Source: Lachnospira sp900551945
GTDB lineage: Bacteria > Bacillota > Clostridia > Lachnospirales > Lachnospiraceae
Assembly: GCA_048380335.1 (NCBI GenBank)
Contig: DBFCCI010000036.1
Coordinates: 1-64,000, forward strand
Direction of reading: 5' to 3'
Length of the DNA: 64,000 bases
The translations under genes were made by a program, and so were the position numbers. A model generated the notes under the pieces. The model was given only the letters and a program-made list of their open reading frames with translations, did not search any database and had not been told where the DNA came from. Each line of letters starts with the position of its first letter. Within the stretch, counting starts at the first letter, position 1. This document shows, one piece after another, positions 52,363 to 61,693 of this stretch.

Positions 52363-54297
52363 ATGAGAGAAGGTTTTATAAGGGTTTCAGCTATGACACC
52401 TAAGATTAAGGTGGCCGATAGTGTTTATAATGTAAATCGCATTAAAGAGCTTATGAAGACAGCTTATAATAAAGGCGTTAAGATAGCTGTGTTTCCAGAA
52501 ATGTGTATTACAGGATATACTTGTAATGATTTGTTTTTGCAGGAAACACTTCTTGATGGGGCTATCTGTGGCTTAAAGGATATTGCAGATTATTCTTGTA
52601 GTTTAGAGGGAATGATTACATTTGTTGGTCTTCCATTTGAATATATGGGAAAGCTTTATAATGTTGTGGCAGGAGTTATTGATGGCAAGGTTATTGGAAT
52701 AATTCCTAAAAAATATCTTCCAAATTATGCAGAGTTTTACGAAGCAAGACAGTTTAGTGCAGGCTTTGAAGAATGTGTGGAAATTGACTTTGACGGTTAT
52801 AAAGTACCATTTGGAATGAATATTTTATTTAGATGTACTAATATGAAAAATGTTATTGTAGCCGCAGAAGTATGCGAAGATTTGTGGACACCTATGCCAC
52901 CTAGTATTTCTCACGCCTTGAATGGTGCAAATATTATTGTAAATTGTTCTGCAAGTAATGAAACAATTGGAAAGGACATTTATAGAAAACAACTTGTAAA
53001 TGGTCAGTCAGCAAGACTTGTTTGCGGATATATTTATTCAAGTGCAGGAGAGGGCGAGTCAACACAAGACATAGTATTTAGCGGACACAACATGGTATGT
53101 GAAAATGGAACAATGCTTTCAGAAGCTACTAAATACGAGAATGAAAGCATATATGCCGATATTGATGTGTCAAAATTAGCTTCTGAAAGAAGAAGAATGT
53201 CAACTTTTAATACACAAATGCAAAGTAATTATACAGTTGTTGACTTTAAAACAGTTGTTGAAGAACTTGAACTTATAAGATATTTTGACAAAGCCCCTTT
53301 CGTACCGGCAGATGTGGCTAAGAGAAATGAAAGATGTAATCAAATACTTGATATTCAGACTTATGGGCTTAAAAAGAGATTAGAGCATACTAACTGTAAG
53401 AGCGCAGTAATTGGTATATCAGGAGGCCTTGATTCTACACTTGCACTTCTTGTAACAGTAAGAGCATTTGATTTATTAGGACTTGATAGAAATGGAATTA
53501 CTTGTGTTACAATGCCTTGTTTTGGAACGACAGACAGAACTTATAATAATGCTGTGTTAATGACTAAAAAGTTAGGCTGTACTTTAAGAGAGATTAATAT
53601 AAAAGACGCAGTTAGACAACATTTTAAGGATATAGGTCATGATGAGAGTGTGCATGATGTAACTTATGAAAACGGACAGGCAAGAGAACGTACACAACTT
53701 CTTATGGATATTGCCAATCAAACAAATGGTATGGTTATAGGAACGGGCGATATGTCAGAGCTTGCGCTCGGTTGGGCTACTTATAATGGCGACCATATGT
53801 CTATGTATGGCGTTAATGCGTCAGTTCCTAAGACACTTGTAAGACACCTTGTAAGTTTTTATGCTGATACTTGTAATGACAGTGAATTGTCAGCAGTATT
53901 AAAAGATGTGCTTGATACACCAGTTAGTCCAGAACTTTTACCACCAAAAGAAGATGGAACAATTGCACAAGAAACAGAAAATCTCGTTGGGCCTTATGAA
54001 CTGCACGATTTCTTTATGTATTATATATTGAGATTTGGAACTAATCCAAAGAAGTTGTTTAGAATTGCTTGTATTGCGTTTGAAAATGTATATGATAGTG
54101 GGATTATTTACAAGTGGCTTAGAACTTTTATTTGGAGATTTTTTGCACAGCAGTTTAAACGTTCATGTCTTCCAGATGGCCCCAAAGTTGGTTCTGTTGC
54201 AGTATCTCCAAGAGGTGATTTAAGAATGCCAAGTGATGCTTCAAGTGCACTTTGGATAAAAGAGCTTGATGAGTTAAAGGCTGATTTGGGATTGTAA
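52363..54297 (+). CDS. nadE: glutamine-dependent NAD+ synthetase
   Basis: A 644-aa two-domain enzyme making NAD+ from deamido-NAD using glutamine. The N-terminal nitrilase-type amidase has the E-K-C triad (E46 in AVFPEMCITG; K in IPKKYLPNYAEFYE; C in AAEVCEDLW). The C-terminal ATP-pyrophosphatase synthetase domain carries the P-loop GISGGLDSTLALL and TGDMSELALGW. The ATG at 52363 has GGAGG 11 nt upstream; the upstream ATG at 52345 lies inside that site. Confidence 0.95.
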   Translation: MREGFIRVSAMTPKIKVADSVYNVNRIKELMKTAYNKGVKIAVFPEMCITGYTCNDLFLQETLLDGAICGLKDIADYSCSLEGMITFVGLPFEYMGKLYNVVAGVIDGKVIGIIPKKYLPNYAEFYEARQFSAGFEECVEIDFDGYKVPFGMNILFRCTNMKNVIVAAEVCEDLWTPMPPSISHALNGANIIVNCSASNETIGKDIYRKQLVNGQSARLVCGYIYSSAGEGESTQDIVFSGHNMVCENGTMLSEATKYENESIYADIDVSKLASERRRMSTFNTQMQSNYTVVDFKTVVEELELIRYFDKAPFVPADVAKRNERCNQILDIQTYGLKKRLEHTNCKSAVIGISGGLDSTLALLVTVRAFDLLGLDRNGITCVTMPCFGTTDRTYNNAVLMTKKLGCTLREINIKDAVRQHFKDIGHDESVHDVTYENGQARERTQLLMDIANQTNGMVIGTGDMSELALGWATYNGDHMSMYGVNASVPKTLVRHLVSFYADTCNDSELSAVLKDVLDTPVSPELLPPKEDGTIAQETENLVGPYELHDFFMYYILRFGTNPKKLFRIACIAFENVYDSGIIYKWLRTFIWRFFAQQFKRSCLPDGPKVGSVAVSPRGDLRMPSDASSALWIKELDELKADLGL

Positions 54298-54338
54298 AGC
54301 TAGTATTGTATAAATTTAAAAGAAAGTGAGAAAATGTT

Positions 54339-55544
54339 ATGGCAAAAAATAATAAAAACAAACAGGTGCAAGATAGCACTGAAAATGCAAAAGTTGTTAC
54401 AAAATACGATAAGAAAATGCAAAGAAGACGTGAAGAAGAAAGAAAAGAAGCAAGAAATAAAAAGATTGCTATTGGTTCGTTTTGGGCAATTGCAGCACTT
54501 ATAGTTGTAATTGTAGCAGTAAATATCTGGGGTAATTATAACAAAATTCATAATGAATTTATTTCTGTAGACGATGACAAGATAAGTGGAATTGAATTTG
54601 ATTTCTACTATCAAATGACTAAGCAGAATATGTTAAGTCAGACTTTATATGGCAGTATGACTTATGCTGATTATTTTACATCTTATATGGGATATGATAC
54701 TTCAAAAGACGATGCACAGCAAAAGTATTCTTCAACAGATAATACATGGTATGATTATTTTGCTAATATGACAGTTAGTACAATTAAAGAAGATAAGGCA
54801 CTCTTAAAGGCAGCGGATGAAGCTGGTTATTCTTATGATAAGGCTGATGAAGATTATGAGGAGTTTCAAAATAATGTAAGTGAAGCAGCTTCAGATAGTG
54901 GAGTTTCTGTAGCTGATTACTATAAGAGTGCATTTGGTAAAAATGCAACAGAAAGCTCTATTAAAGAATATGTATCTGAGTATCTTAAGGCAGCAGCATA
55001 TCAAGAACAGTTACAAACAGACCTTGCAGCTACAGACAGTGAAATCAAGGACTATTATGAAGAACACAAAGACTCTTATGACGATATAGATTATAGAGTG
55101 TTTAAGATTGTAGCAGGAAGTGATGATGACACAGCAAAAGAGCAGGCAAAGAACAAGGCTAATGATATGTTAGAAAAGATAACAGACGAAGATACATTTG
55201 CCCAAATGTGTAAAGAATATGCTACTGACGATGAAAAGGCTACATATGAAGATTCATCAGCTTCATTAAAGTCAAATATTAAAAAGAGTAGTGCTGAAAG
55301 CGCAATATCTGATTGGTTATTTGACAGCGAAAGAAAAGCAGGAGATAAGACTGTTATAGAAGATTCTGACAACAATCAGTACTATGTTGTATACTTTATA
55401 AACAGAGATTATGACAGCTCTAATGATACATCTATTGCAAATACTGTACTTTCAACTAAGTATTCTGACCTTATTAGCAGTTATACTGATAATATGAAGG
55501 TTGACAATAAGAAAAATAGAATAAAGATGTATTCAGAAGAATAA
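54339..55544 (+). CDS. membrane-anchored PrsA/SurA-like foldase (parvulin-type PPIase)
   Basis: A 401-aa protein. A charged N-terminus (about 40 residues) precedes one transmembrane helix (AIGSFWAIAALIVVIVAVNI), so the rest lies outside the membrane. The extracellular part is acidic and helical as in SurA_N/PrsA chaperone domains, and residues about 245-360 (VFKIVAGSDDDTAKEQAKNK onward) look like a parvulin domain, though its active-site signature is weak. It lacks a lipoprotein Cys, unlike typical PrsA. It may assist folding of secreted proteins. Downstream lies a HAD phosphatase. Confidence 0.75.
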   Translation: MAKNNKNKQVQDSTENAKVVTKYDKKMQRRREEERKEARNKKIAIGSFWAIAALIVVIVAVNIWGNYNKIHNEFISVDDDKISGIEFDFYYQMTKQNMLSQTLYGSMTYADYFTSYMGYDTSKDDAQQKYSSTDNTWYDYFANMTVSTIKEDKALLKAADEAGYSYDKADEDYEEFQNNVSEAASDSGVSVADYYKSAFGKNATESSIKEYVSEYLKAAAYQEQLQTDLAATDSEIKDYYEEHKDSYDDIDYRVFKIVAGSDDDTAKEQAKNKANDMLEKITDEDTFAQMCKEYATDDEKATYEDSSASLKSNIKKSSAESAISDWLFDSERKAGDKTVIEDSDNNQYYVVYFINRDYDSSNDTSIANTVLSTKYSDLISSYTDNMKVDNKKNRIKMYSEE

Positions 55545-55618
55545 TTTCGTCATTTCTGCTGCATAAAGCAAAGTTTAGAATATGGTGAAAGTTAATAATA
55601 AGAAAGAGATTTTATTGT

Positions 55619-56278
55619 ATGAAAAAATATATTTTATTTGACCTAGATGGAACACTTACAGACTCACATGAAGGAATTATAAAATCAGCTAGATATGCAC
55701 TTGAAAGTGAAGGTGTTATAGAAAATGATGACGAAGTAATGAAAAGATATATAGGCCCACCGCTTATTGACAGTCTTCAAGTTTTTCATGGATTTAGTAA
55801 AGAACAGGCAGAAAGAGGACTTTCAAAATATAGAGAGCGATATAATACAGTAGGTTTATATGAAAATGAAATGTATACAGGAATTGATAAATGTTTAGAA
55901 AGGTTAAAGGCTTCTAACAAAGTAATAGCTCTTGCAACGTGCAAGCCAGAGCCGATAGCTAAAAGGATTATAGAACATTTTAACCTTGCACAGTATTTTG
56001 ATGTTGTAGTAGGAAGTCTTGATGTGACAAGAAAATATAAAGTTCAAGTAATTCAAGAAGTGTTTAGACAGTTAAAAGAGCTTGATAAGGACTTTAACAA
56101 AGCTAATGCAATAATGATAGGTGATAGAAAGCATGATGTACTAGGTGCTAAAGAAGCTGGTATTGAGTGTATTGGTGTAAGGTTTGGCTTTGCTGAAAAG
56201 GGTGAGCTAGAAGAAGCAGGAGCAGACTATATTGTCGATACGGTAGATAGTCTTGCTGATTTTATACTTTCTTTATAA
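55619..56278 (+). CDS. HAD-superfamily phosphatase (phosphoglycolate-phosphatase-like)
   Basis: A 219-aa cytoplasmic hydrolase. Motif I DLDGTLTDS gives the nucleophile D8; motif II is the Thr in LATCKPEP, motif III a Lys around KYKVQVI, and motif IV GDRKHDVLGAKEAG. A small helical cap sits between I and II, as in class IA HADs. Nucleotidase and phosphoglycolate phosphatase are the likeliest activities but the substrate is not readable. A 230-nt gap without a clear gene follows, containing a small AT stem near 56287-56305. Confidence 0.88.
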   Translation: MKKYILFDLDGTLTDSHEGIIKSARYALESEGVIENDDEVMKRYIGPPLIDSLQVFHGFSKEQAERGLSKYRERYNTVGLYENEMYTGIDKCLERLKASNKVIALATCKPEPIAKRIIEHFNLAQYFDVVVGSLDVTRKYKVQVIQEVFRQLKELDKDFNKANAIMIGDRKHDVLGAKEAGIECIGVRFGFAEKGELEEAGADYIVDTVDSLADFILSL

Positions 56279-56517
56279 TTTTATACAAGTTTATTTATTA
56301 TAAACTAATATTGTTATAGCTAAATAGCAAAAAGTTTCTGAATATTGAGCTTATTCATATTTGTGAACAAATATTAACAAAATATAAAATATTACCTGCT
56401 AATATAGTTGAAAAATGACAAAAAATACGTTATTATATTAAACAATAGCCTTTAACTAGGTAAAGTGATAATTTACTTTATTATATTAAAATTAATCAAG
56501 AAAGACAGGTGGAAATG

Positions 56518-57600
56518 ATGGATTATAAAATAACATTAATTCCAGGTGATGGAATAGGTCCAGAAATTGTAAGAGAAGCAAAGAAAGTATTAGACAAGGT
56601 TGGCGAAAAGTATAATCACAAATTTGATTACACTACAATTCTTATGGGTGGCTGTTCAATAGACGAGTATGGTGTACCACTTACAGATGAAGCGGTAGCA
56701 ATAGCTAAAGCATCTGATGCTGTATTGTTGGGTGCTGTTGGTGGTAACGTGGGTAACTCTAAGTGGTATGACGTTGCACCTAATTTAAGACCAGAAGCTG
56801 GATTGTTAAAGATTAGAAAAGAATTAGAGTTGTTTGCAAATATCCGTCCAGCTTATCTTTATGATGAATTAAAGGCAGCTTGTCCATTAAAAGACGAGAT
56901 TATTGGTGATGGCTTTGATATGGTTATTATGAGAGAATTAACTGGTGGTCTTTACTTTGGTGAAAGACATACAGAAGAAGTAAATGGCTTACAGACAGCA
57001 GTTGATACTCTTACATATAATGAAGACGAGATTAGAAGAATTGCAATCAAGGGCTTTGAGATTGCAATGAAGCGAAGAAAGAAAGTAACAAGTGTTGATA
57101 AGGCTAATGTTCTTGACTCATCAAGACTTTGGAGAAAGATTGTAGCGGAAGTTGCAAAGGATTATCCAGAGGTTGAAGTTGAAAATATGTTAGTTGATAA
57201 CTGTGCAATGCAGCTTGTTATGAACCCAGCTCAGTTTGATGTTATCTTAACAGAAAATATGTTCGGTGACATTTTATCGGATGAAGCAAGTATGATTACA
57301 GGTTCTATCGGAATGCTTTCAAGTGCAAGTCTTGGTAAGACTAAGTTAGGTCTTTATGAGCCTAGTCATGGTTCTGCACCAGATATTGCAGGTAAGGATA
57401 TTGCTAATCCTATCGCTACTATTTTAAGTGCAGCTATGTTACTTAGATATTCTTTTGACCTTGACAAGGAAGCAGATGCAGTTGAAGCTGCTGTTGCACA
57501 GGTGTTAAAGGAAGGTTACAGAACTGTTGATATTATGTCTGATGGAATGACACAGTGTAGCACAACACAGATGGGTGACTTAATAGCTGAGAGAATTTAA
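56518..57600 (+). CDS. leuB: 3-isopropylmalate dehydrogenase
   Basis: A 360-aa NAD-dependent decarboxylating dehydrogenase of leucine synthesis. The N-terminus ITLIPGDGIGPEIVREAKKV and the signature NMFGDILSDEASMITGSIGM are typical, and VDKANVLDSSRLWR distinguishes LeuB from isocitrate dehydrogenase. ATG 56518 is chosen, with AGGTGG 5 nt upstream. leuA, leuC and leuD are not in the window. A palindromic element (copy E) separates it from ilvD. Confidence 0.95.
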   Translation: MDYKITLIPGDGIGPEIVREAKKVLDKVGEKYNHKFDYTTILMGGCSIDEYGVPLTDEAVAIAKASDAVLLGAVGGNVGNSKWYDVAPNLRPEAGLLKIRKELELFANIRPAYLYDELKAACPLKDEIIGDGFDMVIMRELTGGLYFGERHTEEVNGLQTAVDTLTYNEDEIRRIAIKGFEIAMKRRKKVTSVDKANVLDSSRLWRKIVAEVAKDYPEVEVENMLVDNCAMQLVMNPAQFDVILTENMFGDILSDEASMITGSIGMLSSASLGKTKLGLYEPSHGSAPDIAGKDIANPIATILSAAMLLRYSFDLDKEADAVEAAVAQVLKEGYRTVDIMSDGMTQCSTTQMGDLIAERI

Positions 57601-57618
57601 TTTATTTATATATTGGAG

Positions 57619-57843
57619 TTTTCTTATTTGGCAATTTTTGACATTATGGAAGATATTAGTGTTAGACAAATCATTCACACACCAGTGAAAGTACAACCAT
57701 CTATATTTGTATGCAATCATCGAATAGGTGTGTTCGATGTTGTCACACAAATATAGATAACTGTTCTTTAAATGGTGTATTCATTGATTTGTCCAACGCT
57801 GATATCTTACAAGAAAGTTATTGGAGTGCCAAATAAGAAAATT
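57619..57843. repeat. palindromic intergenic element, copy E
   Basis: About 225 bp. Its outermost arms TTTTCTTATTTGGCA (57619-57633) and TGCCAAATAAGAAAA (57827-57841) are exactly complementary. A second arm pair, AAGATATTAGTGTTAGACAA and TTGTCCAACGCTGATATCTT, follows inward, then the conserved core and apex CGAATA-GGTG-TGTTCG. It occupies nearly the whole leuB-ilvD gap. Confidence 0.85.
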
Positions 57844-57921
57844 CATTGAAATAAGTATATTATTATAAGTGATAGCACATGAGGTTTTTTAAGCTAAAAG
57901 GTGTGCGGAAATGAGGATATT

Positions 57922-59595
57922 ATGAAGAGTGATAACGTAAAAAAGGGTATGCAGCAAGCTCCACATCGTTCATTATTTAACGCATTAGGATTTACTCCAG
58001 AAGAAATGGACAAGCCATTAGTAGGTATTGTAAGTTCATATAATGAAATAGTTCCAGGTCACATGAACCTTGATAAGATTGTTAATGCTGTAAAGTTAGG
58101 AGTAGCAGAAGCAGGTGGTGTTCCTGTAGTATTTCCAGCAATTGCCGTATGTGACGGTATCGCAATGGGGCATGTCGGTATGAAGTACTCTCTTGTTACA
58201 AGAGATTTGATAGCTGACTCAACAGAATGTATGGCAACAGCTCATCAGTTTGATGCTCTTGTTATGGTTCCTAACTGTGATAAGAACGTACCAGGACTTT
58301 TAATGGCAGCAGCAAGAGTTAATGTTCCTACAGTATTTGTAAGTGGTGGCCCTATGCTTGCAGGCCATGTTCATGGTAAAAAGAGAAGTCTTTCATCAAT
58401 GTTTGAAGCTGTTGGTTCTTATGCCGCAGGAACAATGACAGAAGACGATGTAAGAGAATTTGAAGAAAAAGTATGCCCAACTTGTGGTTCATGTTCAGGT
58501 ATGTATACAGCTAACTCAATGAACTGTCTTACAGAAGCACTTGGTATGGGACTTGGTGGAAATGGTACAATCCCTGCCGTATATTCTGAAAGAATTAAGC
58601 TTGCAAAGCACGCAGGTATGGCTGTTATGGATATGTATAGAAAGAACATAAGACCTAGAGATATTATGACAAAAGAGGCTATTATGAACGCACTTACTGT
58701 TGATATGGCACTTGGCTGTTCAACAAATAGTATGCTCCATCTTCCAGCTATTGCACATGAAGTTGGTTTTGACTTTGATATTAAGTTTGCTAACTCAGTA
58801 AGCGAAAAGACACCTAACCTTTGTCACCTTGCACCAGCAGGCCCTACATATATGGAAGACCTTAACGAAGCTGGTGGTGTATATGCTGTTATGAAGGAAC
58901 TTGCAGATATCGGACTTCTTAATACAGACTGTATGACAGTAACAGGTAAGACAGTAGGCGAAAATATTAAAAATGCGGTAAATAAAAATCCAGAAGTAAT
59001 TAGAACAGTAGATAACGCATATAGTAAAACAGGTGGTCTTGCGGTTCTTAGTGGTAATCTTGCACCAGACGGTTCAGTTGTTAAGCGTTCAGCCGTAGTT
59101 GATGAAATGCTTGTACATGAAGGTCCTGCAAGAGTATTCGATTGTGAAGAAGATGCAATTGCCGCAATTAAAGGTGGTAAGATTGTAGCAGGAGATGTAG
59201 TAGTTATTCGTTATGAAGGCCCTAAGGGTGGTCCAGGTATGAGAGAAATGCTTAATCCAACATCAGCAATTGCAGGTATGGGACTTGGTTCATCAGTAGC
59301 TCTTATTACTGATGGTCGTTTCTCAGGTGCAAGTCGTGGTGCTTCAATCGGACACGTTTCACCAGAAGCAGCAGTTGGCGGCCCTATTGCATTAGTAGAA
59401 GAAGGCGATATCATTAAGATTAACATTCCAGCTCTTACAATCGAGCTTGATGTATCTGATGAAGAGCTTGCAAGAAGAAAGGCAGAGTGGAAGCCTAGAG
59501 ACCCTAAGGTTACAACAGGCTACTTAAAGAGATATGCTTCAATGGTAACATCAGGTAATAAGGGAGCTATATTACAAGTACCAGAGAATAAGTAA
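57922..59595 (+). CDS. ilvD: dihydroxy-acid dehydratase
   Basis: A 557-aa iron-sulfur enzyme of valine and isoleucine synthesis. It has NEIVPGHMNL, PNCDKNVPG (C119) and CPTCGSCSGMYTANSMN (C185, C188, C191), with CDGIAMGHVGMKYSL. It resembles E. coli IlvD in having PGH rather than PCN at the first site, as in [4Fe-4S] types. It is flanked by leuB and ilvB. ATG 57922 is chosen for its N-terminus; an upstream GTG 57901 lacks support. Compare the second family member at 2823-4568. Confidence 0.96.
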   Translation: MKSDNVKKGMQQAPHRSLFNALGFTPEEMDKPLVGIVSSYNEIVPGHMNLDKIVNAVKLGVAEAGGVPVVFPAIAVCDGIAMGHVGMKYSLVTRDLIADSTECMATAHQFDALVMVPNCDKNVPGLLMAAARVNVPTVFVSGGPMLAGHVHGKKRSLSSMFEAVGSYAAGTMTEDDVREFEEKVCPTCGSCSGMYTANSMNCLTEALGMGLGGNGTIPAVYSERIKLAKHAGMAVMDMYRKNIRPRDIMTKEAIMNALTVDMALGCSTNSMLHLPAIAHEVGFDFDIKFANSVSEKTPNLCHLAPAGPTYMEDLNEAGGVYAVMKELADIGLLNTDCMTVTGKTVGENIKNAVNKNPEVIRTVDNAYSKTGGLAVLSGNLAPDGSVVKRSAVVDEMLVHEGPARVFDCEEDAIAAIKGGKIVAGDVVVIRYEGPKGGPGMREMLNPTSAIAGMGLGSSVALITDGRFSGASRGASIGHVSPEAAVGGPIALVEEGDIIKINIPALTIELDVSDEELARRKAEWKPRDPKVTTGYLKRYASMVTSGNKGAILQVPENK

Positions 59596-59650
59596 TTTAT
59601 ATCTACTAGATATTTTAAAGGATTTAATTGACAAAGCAGTAAAAAGCTAG

Positions 59651-59741
59651 TGAAGATAATAGCTATTTTATATATCAAGAAAGTTCCTACTTTTATTGAA
59701 AAAGCAATAAGTTGGGGTGGAACTTTCTTGATACTATTTTC
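59651..59741 (+). promoter_or_regulatory. stem-loop in the ilvB leader
   Basis: TATCAAGAAAGTTCC (about 59673-59687) pairs with GGAACTTTCTTGATA (59719-59733), and the inner ACTTTTATTG pairs with CAATAAGT. Weaker outer pairing reaches 59651 and 59741. No T-tract follows. It may control ilvB expression; the T-box signature is absent. The stem core resembles the hairpin at the right edge of the window. Confidence 0.5.
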
Positions 59742-59834
59742 ACTATATATTACATTACATAAGGAAAAAATAATATAGACTAAAGATAAGTTAAAAATGA
59801 ACATAATGAATAAAAATTGGGAGGAACTTTATTA

Positions 59835-61526
59835 ATGGAGTTAAATGGTTCAGAGATAATTGTAGAGTGTTTAAAAGAGCAAAACGTAGACACTATATTT
59901 GGTTATCCGGGCGGTGCGATTCTTAACGTATACGATGCTTTATACAAACATTCAGACGAGATAACACATATTCTTACTTCACATGAGCAGGGCGCAAGTC
60001 ATGCGGCTGACGGATATGCAAGAGCAACAGGAAAGGTTGGAGTGTGTTTTGCAACTTCTGGCCCTGGAGCTACTAATCTTGTGACAGGAATTGCAACAGC
60101 TTATATGGACTCTATTCCAATGGTGGCGATTACTTGTAATGTAACAGTTCCACTTCTTGGAAAAGACAGTTTTCAGGAAATAGACATAACAGGTGTTACA
60201 ATGCCTATAACTAAGCACAACTTTATTGTTAAAGATGTAACAAAGCTTGCTGATACAATAAGAAAGGCGTTCAGAATAGCAAAAGAGGGTCGACCAGGTC
60301 CTGTGCTTATTGATGTAACAAAAGATGTTACTGCTAATAGCTGTGATTATATTAAGCAGACACCTAAGACAGTTGAACGAAGTACTGAAACAATAAAAGA
60401 AGAAGACGTTGAAAAGGCAGTAAGTCTTATAAAAGAAGCAAAGAAGCCATTTGTATTTGTAGGTGGTGGTGTTATTGCTTCTGGCGCTTCTGATGAGCTT
60501 AGAAAGTTCGTTAAAAAGATTGACGCACCAGTGACAGATTCTCTTATGGGTAAAGGTGCATTTGACGGTTCAGACCCATTGTATACTGGTATGCTTGGTA
60601 TGCACGGAACTAAAGCTTCTAACTTTGGCGTGTCAGAGTGTGACCTTCTTATAGCAATTGGCGTAAGATTTTCAGACCGAGTAACAGGAAATGTTAAGAA
60701 GTTTGCAACTAATGCTAAGATATTACAGTTTGATGTTGATGCAGCAGAGATTAATAAAAATATTAAAACAGACGCAAGTGTAATAGGTGATGCTCTTGAA
60801 GTGTTAAAGCGAGTTAATGCAAAGCTTGAACAGGCAGACAGACACGAGTGGGTTAATCATATTAACGAACTTAAGAAAAAGTATCCTATGACTTATAACA
60901 GAGATTGTCTTAATGGCCCATTAGTAATGGAAAGAATCTATGATATCACAAAGGGCGAGGCTATTATATCAACAGATGTAGGTCAACATCAGATGTGGGC
61001 AGCACAGCATTATAAGTTTAAGCACCCTAGAACACTTCTTACATCAGGTGGTCTTGGTACTATGGGATATGGTATCGGAGCAGCAATTGGTGCAAAGGTT
61101 GGTTGTAGAGATAAAGTCGTTGTAAATATTGCAGGTGATGGATGCTTTAGAATGAATATGAATGAAATTGCAACAGCAACAAGATATAATATTCCTATTA
61201 TTGAAGTTATATTTAATAATCACGTTTTAGGCATGGTTCGTCAGTGGCAAGATTTATTCTATGGTCAACGTTATTCTGCAACAGTATTAGATGACCAGGT
61301 AGACTTTGTTAAAGTATCTGAGGGTATGGGCGCAAAGGCTTATAGAGTTACAACTATTGAAGAATTTGAAGCTGCATTTAAGGAAGCTGTTAAGCTTAAT
61401 ATACCTTGTGTAATTGACTGTGTAATTAACAGAGAAGATAAGGTATTTCCAATGGTTTCACCAGGGGCTGCCATTTCAGAAGCATTTGACAGACAAGACC
61501 TTGACGCAAGACAGAATAATAATTAA
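59835..61526 (+). CDS. ilvB: acetolactate synthase, large (catalytic) subunit
   Basis: A 563-aa TPP- and FAD-dependent enzyme catalysing the first common step of branched-chain amino-acid synthesis. E51 in TSHEQGASHAADGYAR is the TPP-activating Glu, and GDGCFRMNMNEIATATRYNI holds the TPP/Mg motif. Starts at ATG 59835 with GGGAGG 10 nt upstream. The regulatory subunit gene ilvN is not adjacent. Anabolic rather than catabolic function is suggested by the ilvD and leuB neighbours. Confidence 0.95.
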   Translation: MELNGSEIIVECLKEQNVDTIFGYPGGAILNVYDALYKHSDEITHILTSHEQGASHAADGYARATGKVGVCFATSGPGATNLVTGIATAYMDSIPMVAITCNVTVPLLGKDSFQEIDITGVTMPITKHNFIVKDVTKLADTIRKAFRIAKEGRPGPVLIDVTKDVTANSCDYIKQTPKTVERSTETIKEEDVEKAVSLIKEAKKPFVFVGGGVIASGASDELRKFVKKIDAPVTDSLMGKGAFDGSDPLYTGMLGMHGTKASNFGVSECDLLIAIGVRFSDRVTGNVKKFATNAKILQFDVDAAEINKNIKTDASVIGDALEVLKRVNAKLEQADRHEWVNHINELKKKYPMTYNRDCLNGPLVMERIYDITKGEAIISTDVGQHQMWAAQHYKFKHPRTLLTSGGLGTMGYGIGAAIGAKVGCRDKVVVNIAGDGCFRMNMNEIATATRYNIPIIEVIFNNHVLGMVRQWQDLFYGQRYSATVLDDQVDFVKVSEGMGAKAYRVTTIEEFEAAFKEAVKLNIPCVIDCVINREDKVFPMVSPGAAISEAFDRQDLDARQNNN

Positions 61527-61617
61527 AAAATATTAAGTGATTGAAGAAAATATTGTGATAAATTAATAAAAAATAATAAAATTATTAATTAATTATTACT
61601 ATAAATTTAAAATACCA

Positions 61618-61646
61618 TTGACACATTACTACTAATGGCATAAAAT
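61618..61646 (+). promoter_or_regulatory. promoter of the serC-serA pair
   Basis: Perfect -35 TTGACA (61618-61623) and -10 TAAAAT (61641-61646) with a 17-nt spacer. The short inverted repeat CCATT / AATGG brackets the -35 and spacer and could be an operator. Confidence 0.7.
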
Positions 61647-61693
61647 GGCTAATATGAATTTAATAATCTTAAGATTTCAGGAGGATAATGAAA

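Noticed and set aside
59711..59726. GGGGTGGAAC before ilvB resembles the T-box sequence GGGTGGNACCGCG.
   Set aside because: The CCGCG part is missing, the bases are the arm of a local hairpin, and no specifier stem or terminator/antiterminator pair is visible.
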